Shown: positions 7,901 to 12,522 of the stretch, in pieces | How the letters are laid out: each line of letters begins with the position of its first letter | Position numbering within the stretch: position 1 is the first letter of the stretch | NCBI GenBank assembly: GCA_903929895.1 | Contig: CAIYWM010000145.1 | Location: 1 to 12,522 of the forward strand | Source: an uncultured Alphaproteobacteria bacterium | GTDB lineage: Bacteria > Pseudomonadota > Alphaproteobacteria > Reyranellales > Reyranellaceae | Direction: 5' to 3' | DNA length: 12,522 nt | The notes under the pieces: model-generated | Seen by the model: the letters and a program-made list of their open reading frames with translations, nothing else | Databases searched by the model: none | What the model was told of the DNA's origin: nothing | Made by a program: the position numbers and the translations under genes

Positions 7901-9031
7901 GGCATTCGCAGGGGGGATCTGGAAGATCCCGCCGGCACCGTGGTGCAGCTCAAGGCAGATGCCAGCGGGTCCGAGGCTGCTCTCGCGCGGCTGGCCGGCA
8001 TTGTCGCGGACGCCGACCGCGCTCTCGGCACCCTGCGGGCGGCCCTGGCTGACCTTGGCCAGGACGACGCGCGCCTCGATGCAGCCGGCGTGATCCCGGG
8101 GGCCGAGGCGGTCGTCGCGGATGCCCGCGCCACCCTGACGGCGCTGGACACCGCGCGGAAGGCGTCGGAGTCCGCCAAGGCGGCCTGCGAGCGGATGGTG
8201 GCTGACGTCTTCTCCCTGACCGAAGCCGCCAAGCGGATCGGTGCGCCGATCAAGGCGCAGGTCCGCGAGGGCAGGATTGGGCTCACCGATCCGGCCTTGG
8301 CAGGCCAGCTCCACGACACTGTGGCGCGGATGAAGGCCTATCTGGCCCAGCAGATCGAGACGGCTGAGGGCCGCTTGGCGGCGTCCTGCGGTGGACTTGC
8401 GGTCTTTGCCACGCAAATGGTGGAGGCCCTGCGTGCGCCCGAGCGGTTGAAGCTGCACGGCAAGCCGTTGATGCGCAGCAAGCTCGCGCAGGCGCTGCGC
8501 GGGGACAACCTGCGGCAGGCTATCTCCGGCAAGCTCACCGACATGGCCCGGGCCGGGGTCGCCGACGGTTCGGCCACCGAGGGCGCTCTGCTCGCGCTCA
8601 CCACGCAGTTCCTGCGCTCGGTGATCATCACCGCGGTGAACGGCGGCGCGGGTAACGAGATCGGCGCGCAGATCCTGCGCATCGACGGCGCGCGCTATGA
8701 GCCGATCGGAAAGACGACCACCTCGGGCGCCGAGATCACGGCGGGCAGCCTCCTGCTGGCAATCTCGATCATCGCGCAGGCGTCGAAGGGGACGTCGGCC
8801 CTGATCCTCGAGAACCCGATCGGGAAGAACTCGAACGTGGCCCTGTGGCGGCTCCTGCTCGCCACTGCCCGCGAGGCCGGCGTGCAGATCATCGCCTTCG
8901 CTGCACCCTGCGATCCGGCCTTGTCGAGCCAGTTCGACAGCGTCGCCGGCATGGTCCTGGGCGACAAGGATGGCGGCGGCCGCCAGGTCGTCCGTCACTT
9001 TGGTGGGGAGTTCTTTGAACATGCCGCTTGA
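4982..9031 (+). CDS. jetC: JetC-like (MksB-like) SMC-family ATPase, 1349 residues
   Basis: The start at 4982 is preferred over an in-frame ATG at 4970 because GAGG (4972-4975) is correctly placed and an 8-nt overlap with jetB recurs. N-terminal head: strand LEVTRLIIRNYGF and a P-loop AANYTGKT (35-42), which fits [AG]-x4-GK[ST] with Ala first. Ala/Glu/Arg-rich coiled coils run from ~255-560 and ~690-1130. Between them lies a compact segment (~575-690, GVDESAAMVVRALRGAG to RPVAIIPGG) suited to a hinge. C-terminal head: SGAE (1248-1251) as ABC signature, then ALILENP (1273-1279) where Walker B should be. Here E-N replaces the usual D-E. SMC proteins of this type load on DNA, extrude loops by ATP hydrolysis and, in Wadjet, deliver circular DNA to JetD. 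Known JetC proteins are about 1100 residues, so this one is long. RecN or SbcC is less likely given the neighbours. Confidence 0.82.
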   Translation: MLEVTRLIIRNYGFSAKSFHPKADILTSGSTLVMAANYTGKTSILQGVLAVLDPSANTFVSAEGPGRKLEDYLQTDGSVSVVGLEFAHHGSPFVALMVAAIADGDVRRFFTLMPVSVFGSSVFAEDTCSISFREARHAAQRLRDTDDGTILVETVREWRRALEQRGVLTSTVDAMKRWARREGGIDGLLTGGMTELKLLDTLLEVVLPVEAGLDAGRDIVATVAGMASLPADREHFAEITNLAAKTAGLVEHANVRAAAVDTAQRAVVAAAGVRRYVLDQITEKRAAETELAERRQSAQEERDSEAARLGLIKRDMLNARYEVAHRALEAANAALQEASAKRDAAQLEVEAGRIIEDIRLATLREGEIRELTAALEKEDRGLAPLRLKVNGLAYATGVAGKTLLAGLGESIDVYTIEKDEVESQLASAMAEKGRAAQRRDAAGRGITERTAERARLASRLIPVRDPEVIAADIAAKDEEIQTLEQDAADAAERIAALRADIAAATATKLDLTNRAAAASARAAKHADTGAAILSDQILRDMGASAPNLAIAVLESNVAGLRDDMAQNTLSLRALEAALRSIEENGVSGVDESAAMVVRALRGAGVKSARPFMAWAAEVYPADKLVEIARDPAVACGVYVPDEADAQRATDLQVNVTRPVAIIPGGTASVARTVVPAPAAFYDKDEAARLAETDRDRRAELEARARSLGDAERQHADLLSRCRQWEADMGSAAAARLEADALMADVEALGITAKEATLAGLTVGAADLAHAVKRAGAALAALRAEAVESARMAEISQRIAELEEILAGLESEHTAAAEDLISAEAMVREVDARREAIGESLMAANLRRRAVEVQVNGLPAGEDNGTPPASFEALVAEFESARAALAARETSTTSALRARIEEKTSDSTRLRTRLGRISREVLARATVLAQSDVDAEVHLQDAQRALNSADSTRDAAERACGAADHAAKELRREGGIRRGDLEDPAGTVVQLKADASGSEAALARLAGIVADADRALGTLRAALADLGQDDARLDAAGVIPGAEAVVADARATLTALDTARKASESAKAACERMVADVFSLTEAAKRIGAPIKAQVREGRIGLTDPALAGQLHDTVARMKAYLAQQIETAEGRLAASCGGLAVFATQMVEALRAPERLKLHGKPLMRSKLAQALRGDNLRQAISGKLTDMARAGVADGSATEGALLALTTQFLRSVIITAVNGGAGNEIGAQILRIDGARYEPIGKTTTSGAEITAGSLLLAISIIAQASKGTSALILENPIGKNSNVALWRLLLATAREAGVQIIAFAAPCDPALSSQFDSVAGMVLGDKDGGGRQVVRHFGGEFFEHAA

Positions 9032-9941
9032 TGATGTCGTCAGGGGCTGGTCGAAGGGGCGGCGGATTCCCCTCGCGGCCTTCGTGCCCGCGATCAAGAA
9101 GGTCGCGGGCGGAGATCCCCTTGAGGTCCTGCGGCCGGCGCTGCAGGATCTGGAACGCCGGGGGCTGATCGAGGTCCCGAAATCGGTTTGGGCGCGGTGG
9201 CCTGATCTGGCGTCGGTTGTTCATGTGGTGAAGGGGGAAGTGGTGCGAGAGACTCGACATGGGACCGGCTGGGTCCCGGCGATGTCCTGGGTGCCGGCAT
9301 CCGGGTCGGCCTTCGGCCTCGAGGACCTGAAGGTGGTGAATGATTACCTGAAGTCGCCGAGCAGCGATGGCCTGGCCGTGCGCGAACGGTCCCTTCTGCT
9401 CTTCGGGGACGAGAAGCGGCTCGACTCTCTCCTCGATGCCGACGGCACGATCTTTGCCGGCAGGATCACCTTGGCTCAACTCGGCTGCCATGCCGTCCAG
9501 CCCCCGCTGGCGTTCTGGCGGAGCGGGCTCGCGGCGCCGCACCTCATCGTCGAGAACCACACAACGTGGGCGGCGGTGGTTACCGCAGTCAAAGCGGGCA
9601 GGGCGCGCTACGGGGATGTGATTTTCGCCGGCGGAATGCAGGTGACCGGCAGCATTGGGCACCTGCCGGCCGGCGAGAAGTTGAGCTTCTGCGACTTGGA
9701 CCCCGCCGGCATATCGATCGCCAGCAAGCTGTTCCACGCTGCAGACGTGAGGCCCGACATGCGGCTGTGGGAGCTGCTCGCCTCCCGCGAACGGCTAGCC
9801 CGACCTCTGGCCCGTGGTCACGCCAGCCTCACCTTCCGCGACGAGTCTACCTTTGGGTCGAAGTTCATCGGGAGGGCGAAGGGGCTGTTCGCCCGCGGCC
9901 TGTGGATCCCACAGGAGGCGGTGACCGCGGCCGACATCTAG
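9021..9941 (+). CDS. jetD: JetD-like (MksG-like) TOPRIM nuclease subunit
   Basis: The ATG at 9021 overlaps jetC by 11 nt, with GGGGAG (about 9005-9010) upstream. The product has 306 residues. The N-terminal part (1-100) holds a helical/winged segment, DPLEVLRPALQDLERRGLIEV, as in the DUF3322 portion of JetD. GDEKRLD (129-135) is a family motif. The TOPRIM domain follows: E178 in LIVENHTTW and the D-x-D pair D225/D227 in FCDLDPAGISIASKL, the metal-binding acids of this nuclease class. In Wadjet, JetD cleaves circular DNA captured by JetABC. At 306 residues it is shorter than the ~370-400 usual for JetD, chiefly in the N-terminal half. All catalytic acids are present, so activity is likely. This is the best-supported call of the four. 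Confidence 0.87.
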   Translation: MPLDDVVRGWSKGRRIPLAAFVPAIKKVAGGDPLEVLRPALQDLERRGLIEVPKSVWARWPDLASVVHVVKGEVVRETRHGTGWVPAMSWVPASGSAFGLEDLKVVNDYLKSPSSDGLAVRERSLLLFGDEKRLDSLLDADGTIFAGRITLAQLGCHAVQPPLAFWRSGLAAPHLIVENHTTWAAVVTAVKAGRARYGDVIFAGGMQVTGSIGHLPAGEKLSFCDLDPAGISIASKLFHAADVRPDMRLWELLASRERLARPLARGHASLTFRDESTFGSKFIGRAKGLFARGLWIPQEAVTAADI

Positions 9942-9964
9942 TGTGTTACCCCGGGCGTTACCCC
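9941..9964 (+). repeat. Left pair of GTTACCCC repeats (presumed integrase arm sites)
   Basis: GTTACCCC occurs at 9945-9952 and 9957-9964, start to start 12 bp. The 13-mer GTGTGTTACCCCG (9941-9953) recurs exactly on the opposite strand at 10183-10195. A one-mismatch copy, GGGGTAGC, sits at 9977-9984. Repeats of this size on both sides of a tRNA-derived core are typical arm-type sites for tyrosine recombinases; that function is inferred from position. Confidence 0.5.
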
Positions 9965-9987
9965 AGACCATCTCCCGGGGTAGCGCG
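9942..9987 (+). terminator. GC-rich hairpin immediately after jetD, possible terminator
   Basis: ACCCCGGG (9948-9955) and CCCGGGGT (9974-9981) are perfect inverted arms. With T-A, G-C and G-U pairs the stem extends outward to 9942/9987, giving 14 pairs around an 18-nt loop. It starts directly after the jetD stop. The following sequence, GTTTCTCT, is only a weak T tract, so termination is plausible but not certain. The left arm overlaps one GTTACCCC repeat, so the pairing may be a by-product of protein-binding repeats. Confidence 0.35.
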
Positions 9988-10009
9988 TTTCTCTAAGTGC
10001 TTGATTTGT

Positions 10010-10056
10010 TGGTGAGCCCGCCGGGGTACGATCCCGGGACCCTCTGATTAAAAGTC
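10010..10056 (-). other. 3'-half of a tRNA-Lys(UUU) gene: attachment-site core
   Basis: Read on the - strand, the segment starts GACTTTTAATCA, an anticodon loop CTTTTAA with anticodon TTT. It continues with TCAGA (3' anticodon stem), variable loop GGGTC, T-stem CCGGG/CCCGG, acceptor strand CGGGCTC, discriminator A and CCA (10010-10012). Upstream, on the 5' side, the expected TCTGA stem strand, D-arm and GAGCCCG acceptor strand are all missing, so this is not a whole tRNA. Identity running from the anticodon loop to CCA, next to a P4-type integrase, marks the attachment core. The T-loop reads ATCGTAC instead of the usual TTCGANC-like sequence, which is odd for a working tRNA. Confidence 0.75.
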
Positions 10057-10182
10057 GCCTGACAGGGCGCACTATCCACCACACAGCACCTCAATTGCAA
10101 AAGGGTCCGACGTCGCGGAAACCCAGCAAAACCGCTGAATGTTATGAAGTGTTGCGGTATGAGTTGGTATGAGGTAGTAACA

Positions 10183-10228
10183 CGGGGTAACACACCGAAA
10201 CAGGGGGTTTTGTTACCCCCGTTACCCC
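10183..10228 (+). repeat. Right cluster of GTTACCCC repeats upstream of int
   Basis: GGGGTAAC (inverted copy) lies at 10184-10191, and direct copies at 10212-10219 and 10221-10228. The last ends 9 bp before the int start codon, so a protein bound here could also repress int. CGGGGTAACACAC (10183-10195) is the exact reverse complement of 9941-9953. The second cluster lies on the opposite side of the tRNA core from the first. Confidence 0.5.
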
Positions 10229-10237
10229 GGAACCGAC

Positions 10238-11515
10238 ATGTCGAAACCGCTCACCGCTCTCGCCATCAAGAACATGAAGCCGACCAGCACCCGGCGGGAG
10301 ATTCCCGATGCCGGCAGCCCGGGGCTGTATCTCGTCCTGCAGTCGAGCGGCGCCAGGAGCTGGGCGCTCCGCTGCCGGGTGGGCGGTAAGCCGATCAAGG
10401 TCACGCTGGGCACCGTCAACAGCGAGACGTCGAACACTGAGCAGCCTCAGCTCGGGGGCTACCTGACGCTCGCCGAGGCCCGCATCCTGGCTGCCCAGCA
10501 GCGTCACCTCCTGGCGCAGGGCGGCGACCCCCGGCAGGCGAAGGCCGAGGCGCTGGTTGCCGCCACCGCGGCGGCTGAGGCATCCGATCAGGAGACGGTC
10601 GCGGTTGTCGTCGCCGAGTTCCTGAAGAAGCACAGCCGCGCCAAGAAGCGCCGCTCCGCCGATGAGGTCGAGCGCCTCTTCCGGATTCATATCCTGCCGT
10701 TCTGGGGGAGCCGCCAGATCGCCGATATCTCCAAACGCGACGTCGTGGCTCGCCTCGACAAGATCGCCGCCGAGACGCCGGTTCAGGCGAACCGGGTTCT
10801 CGCCAACATCCGCAAGATGTTCAATTGGGCCGTCCAGCGCGACATCATTGGCACCAATCCTGCCGCCGGCGTCGGCGCCCCGGGTGCCGAGACCTCGCGC
10901 GACCGCGTTCTCTCCGACAACGAGGTGCGAGCCTTCTGGGAGGCGGCGGGCGGCCTCGGCTACCCGTTCGGCCCGGCCTTCCAGCTGCTCCTTCTGACCG
11001 CCCAGCGGCGCTCCGAGGTGGGTGACATGCGCCGCGGCGAGCTTGAGCTCGCCAAGGCCGAGTGGGTGATCCCGCCAGCCAGGGCCAAGAACAATCGTGA
11101 GCACCTTGTGCCGCTCTCCGATGCAGCGCTCGGTATCCTGAAGGCGGCGCCCATCATTGCCAGCAAGGCCGGCTTCGTATTCACCACGACCGGTGCAACG
11201 GCCGTCTCCGGCTGGACGAAGGCCAAGGCGCGGCTGGATGCCGGGATGCGGGAGGCTATGCTGCGCGGCGGCTCGCTGCTCCCCGACGACCAGATCACAC
11301 CTTTCACCATCCACGACCTCCGGCGCACGGCCGCCTCGCTGATGGCGCGGTGCAAGGTTGCGCCTCACGTCATCGAGGCTGTCCTCAACCACAAGAGCGG
11401 GGCGGTGTCGGGCGTCGCAGCCGTTTATAATCGCTATGACTATGCCGACGAGAAGCGCGCCGCCCTCGACACCCTTGCCGGCGAAATCCTGACGCTCTCG
11501 GGGGTGCAGCCGTGA
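10238..11515 (+). CDS. int: P4-type tyrosine site-specific integrase
   Basis: The 425 residues have the usual three parts. An N-terminal arm-binding domain (1-65; LTALAIKNMKP, then PDAGSPGLYLVLQSSGARSWALRCRVGGKP) is of the DUF4102 type. A core-binding helical domain spans ~100-200. The catalytic domain carries R257 (TAQRRSEV), H359-x-x-R362 (HDLRR), H385 (LNHKSG) and the nucleophile Y397 (VYNRYDYADEKR). All active-site positions are present and the length is normal for P4-like integrases, which insert elements into tRNA 3' ends. The start at 10238 has only a weak GGAA site at 10229-10232, consistent with low expression. The tRNA-Lys fragment 180 bp upstream is the expected target. The gene overlaps the next by GTGA. 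Confidence 0.95.
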   Translation: MSKPLTALAIKNMKPTSTRREIPDAGSPGLYLVLQSSGARSWALRCRVGGKPIKVTLGTVNSETSNTEQPQLGGYLTLAEARILAAQQRHLLAQGGDPRQAKAEALVAATAAAEASDQETVAVVVAEFLKKHSRAKKRRSADEVERLFRIHILPFWGSRQIADISKRDVVARLDKIAAETPVQANRVLANIRKMFNWAVQRDIIGTNPAAGVGAPGAETSRDRVLSDNEVRAFWEAAGGLGYPFGPAFQLLLLTAQRRSEVGDMRRGELELAKAEWVIPPARAKNNREHLVPLSDAALGILKAAPIIASKAGFVFTTTGATAVSGWTKAKARLDAGMREAMLRGGSLLPDDQITPFTIHDLRRTAASLMARCKVAPHVIEAVLNHKSGAVSGVAAVYNRYDYADEKRAALDTLAGEILTLSGVQP

Positions 11516-12231
11516 GCACGCTCAACATCAGCCTCGCGCGCGATGCCGCCGGTCTCATCGCCGGTCTCAGTGCCGAGGAGCATGCAGCCGTCATTGAAAC
11601 GCTGCGCGGCATCGCGGTTGAGCTGGGGGAGCCGGACACGACGCTGAAGGAGGCGCGGGCGACCGCGGCGTCGATCCAGAAGACGCTCGCGAAGTTACAC
11701 CAGCAGACTCGTCGATTGTCGGACGGCTGGGGAGACTCGCTTTTCGAGTTGCCGGACGAGGTCGTGACCTTCGCCAGCTACGCGCAGACGGTGCCGTGGA
11801 AGGAAATGGCGGCTGCCGCCGATGCCATGGTGCGCAAGCTCGATCAGACGGAAGTGCGCGGCGGTCACGGTGGCCTTCTCGCCCAAGGGCGCGGCCGTGT
11901 TAAGAAATACGATGCCGTCCGAGATATCGCTGTTCTCTGGAACCAGACGACGCTTCGATCGTTCGACGATCCAGACGGCCTCACCTTCATCGAGGTCGGC
12001 TGGGAGGCCGTAAGCGGTGACGGGGATCATGTAGGGCTGTCTCGGCTCATCTCGGAGATCGCCAGGGAACTCCCGGACAACACCACCGCCGCCGGCGCCG
12101 TCGTGGCCTTGGGGAGGCTTGATCTTGCGGATAGCATGATCCGGCCCGGTTGCCCGCGGGCACCGCACCGGCAGATCTTGCATGATCGTTTCCGGCGACT
12201 CCTAGAAGATCGGGTCTCGCAAGAGGGGTAG
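11512..12231 (+). CDS. Unrecognised 239-residue protein coupled to the integrase
   Basis: The GTG start at 11512 shares GTGA with the integrase stop, so translation is probably coupled. The 239 residues begin STLNISLARDAAGLIAGLSAEEHAAVIETLRGIAVEL, with a helical Ala-rich N-terminal half (to ~75, including SIQKTLAKLHQQTRRLSDGW). A less repetitive middle follows, and a basic C-terminus, CPRAPHRQILHDRFRRLLEDR. No catalytic motif, helix-turn-helix or membrane segment is clear. The family is unknown to me. Being co-translated with int and closed by a strong terminator, it could help recombination or regulate int; this is inference from position only. Confidence 0.65.
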   Translation: MSTLNISLARDAAGLIAGLSAEEHAAVIETLRGIAVELGEPDTTLKEARATAASIQKTLAKLHQQTRRLSDGWGDSLFELPDEVVTFASYAQTVPWKEMAAAADAMVRKLDQTEVRGGHGGLLAQGRGRVKKYDAVRDIAVLWNQTTLRSFDDPDGLTFIEVGWEAVSGDGDHVGLSRLISEIARELPDNTTAAGAVVALGRLDLADSMIRPGCPRAPHRQILHDRFRRLLEDRVSQEG

Positions 12232-12256
12232 AGTTTTTTCTACCCCTCTCGTTTTT
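12222..12256 (+). terminator. Strong intrinsic terminator ending the int operon
   Basis: AGAGGGGTAGA (12222-12232) and TCTACCCCTCT (12239-12249) form a perfect 11-bp stem with a 6-nt loop, followed by CG and five T (12252-12256). The left arm contains the TAG stop of the 239-residue gene, so gene end and terminator are fused. Transcription of int and its partner should stop here, leaving alpA with its own promoter. Confidence 0.88.
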
Positions 12257-12282
12257 CAAATGCATCCGAATAAGTCAAAAGT

Positions 12283-12304
12283 GCCTCACGAAACAACGCG
12301 AGGC
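12283..12304 (+). promoter_or_regulatory. Small hairpin covering the alpA ribosome binding site
   Basis: GCCTC (12283-12287) and GAGGC (12300-12304) pair around an inner CG/CG with one A-C mismatch and a 6-nt loop. The right arm contains the only Shine-Dalgarno-like bases (GAGG) before the ATG at 12309. It could limit translation or mark an operator in the leader; the stem is short and may be accidental. No convincing promoter boxes were found between the terminator and the start. Confidence 0.25.
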
Positions 12305-12308
12305 GTTC

Positions 12309-12512
12309 ATGACCGACAAAGACTTGACCTTGATTCCGCGGCGGAAGTTCCGCGAGCTGCAGGGCAACGTGAGCCTGATGACGATCTACAGGCGCGAAAA
12401 GGCTATTCCGAAGTATCCGAAGCCGGTCACGATCCGCGGCCGCGCTTTTTATTACTGGACCGATGTCGAATCCTATTTGGAATCGCTGCGCGATGATGGC
12501 GGCGCGCAATGA
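12309..12512 (+). CDS. alpA: AlpA-like excisionase/regulator
   Basis: The 67-residue protein has the AlpA/MerR-like winged-helix pattern: LIPRRKFRELQGNVSLMTIYRREK, in which a DNA-recognition helix (SLMTIYRREK) follows a turn, then the basic wing KYPKPVTIRGRAFYYWTDVESYLESLR. AlpA proteins of P4-type elements activate integrase expression or act as directionality factors for excision. The position just past the integrase operon fits. It lies behind a terminator and so is probably expressed separately from int. The usual AlpA motif 'Gls..TiYr' is recognisable, but QGNVS replaces the common VGLS turn. The stop overlaps the next start (ATGA). Confidence 0.82.
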   Translation: MTDKDLTLIPRRKFRELQGNVSLMTIYRREKAIPKYPKPVTIRGRAFYYWTDVESYLESLRDDGGAQ

Positions 12513-12522
12513 GCAACACCAC
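12509..12522 (+). CDS. First codons of a downstream gene (cut by window end)
   Basis: An ATG at 12509 overlaps the alpA stop in an ATGA arrangement and reads MSNT before the window ends. Such coupling after alpA is common in integrative elements, where replication or primase-type genes often follow, but nothing can be said about this product from four codons. Confidence 0.4.

Larger units (their letters stand above)
9942..10237. other. Non-coding attachment-site region between jetD and the integrase gene
   Basis: No credible gene lies in these 296 bp. From left to right they hold a GC-rich hairpin, two GTTACCCC repeats, a tRNA-Lys 3'-half on the - strand, a small CGCC/GGCG hairpin (about 10056-10068), a pair of 8-bp direct repeats GGTATGAG spaced 10 bp (10156-10163, 10166-10173), three further GTTACCCC copies, and a hairpin GGGGGT/ACCCCC (10203-10220) just before int. 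TTGCGG (10152-10157) and TAGTAA (10175-10180) are 17 bp apart but match promoter boxes poorly. The layout resembles a phage-type att region with core and arm sites. Confidence 0.6.
10010..12522. mobile_element. Recombination module of an integrative element (right end outside window)
   Basis: A tRNA-derived core, presumed arm repeats, a tyrosine integrase, a coupled unknown gene and an AlpA-like regulator together form the recombination module of an integrative genomic island or satellite. The displaced tRNA half has its 5' side toward int. In a simple insertion, therefore, the element would extend to the right and an intact tRNA-Lys gene would close its far end. The left boundary is uncertain because GTTACCCC repeats also occur left of the core, so the Wadjet-like operon may belong to the same element. 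Confidence 0.6.

Noticed and set aside
4982..9031. SbcC, RecN or chromosomal Smc as identity of the ATPase
   Set aside because: There is no SbcD, ScpA or ScpB neighbour; the four-gene order with a TOPRIM nuclease ending the operon and the divergent ENP motif fit JetC/MksB better.
7409..9097. Long open frame on the - strand (562 codons) opposite the end of jetC and start of jetD
   Set aside because: Antisense shadow of genes with identified motifs; composition is not protein-like.
10010..10085. A complete tRNA-Lys gene on the - strand
   Set aside because: The 5' half does not provide the acceptor strand GAGCCCG, a D-arm or the TCTGA anticodon strand; only the 3' half matches, and its T-loop is non-standard.
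10142..11392. 416-codon open frame on the - strand opposite the integrase
   Set aside because: It lies opposite a complete tyrosine recombinase with all catalytic residues; no motif of its own.
1..12522. CRISPR array, rRNA, insertion sequence or transposase
   Set aside because: No regularly spaced long repeats, no rRNA-like sequence, and no DDE or serine transposase motifs or terminal inverted repeats were seen.

Overview
The window is GC-rich (roughly 63-65% by eye), tightly packed and read almost entirely from the + strand. Codon use, Shine-Dalgarno sites and the tRNA relic fit an alphaproteobacterium, possibly of the Rhizobiales or Sphingomonadales; the order cannot be fixed from this sequence. 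The gene content is that of an accessory or mobile region, with no housekeeping genes.

Left part (3-3082): the tail of an unknown gene, a small ribbon-helix-helix regulator, two unrecognised proteins, a 17-codon micro-ORF, and a 467-residue protein with a ParB/Srx-type N-terminal domain. From 474 onward the genes are separated by 2 nt or overlap, so they look like one translationally coupled unit that runs straight into the next block.

Central part (3075-9941): four overlapping genes in the order kleisin-like, winged-helix KITE-like, long coiled-coil SMC ATPase, TOPRIM nuclease. This is the layout of a Wadjet/JetABCD (MksFEBG-type) system, which recognises and cleaves small closed circular DNA. 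The JetD call is firm, resting on E178, D225/D227 and the GDEKRLD motif. The JetC call is strong. JetA and JetB rest mostly on order and size. The system looks divergent: JetC has an ENP sequence where Walker B normally has DE, JetD is short, and a ParB-like gene is coupled directly to jetA.

Right part (9942-12522): a 296-bp non-coding segment holds the 3' half of a tRNA-Lys(UUU) gene on the - strand, with GTTACCCC repeats on both sides. It is followed by a P4-type tyrosine integrase, an unrecognised gene coupled to it, a strong intrinsic terminator, an AlpA-like regulator/excisionase and the first codons of another gene. The tRNA fragment is best read as the core of an attachment site. Because the presumed arm repeats lie on both sides, the site resembles an intact attP, or a junction of two tandem elements, rather than an ordinary attL or attR. 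In that case the Wadjet-like operon and the integrase module may lie on the same element, or on two elements stacked at one tRNA gene.
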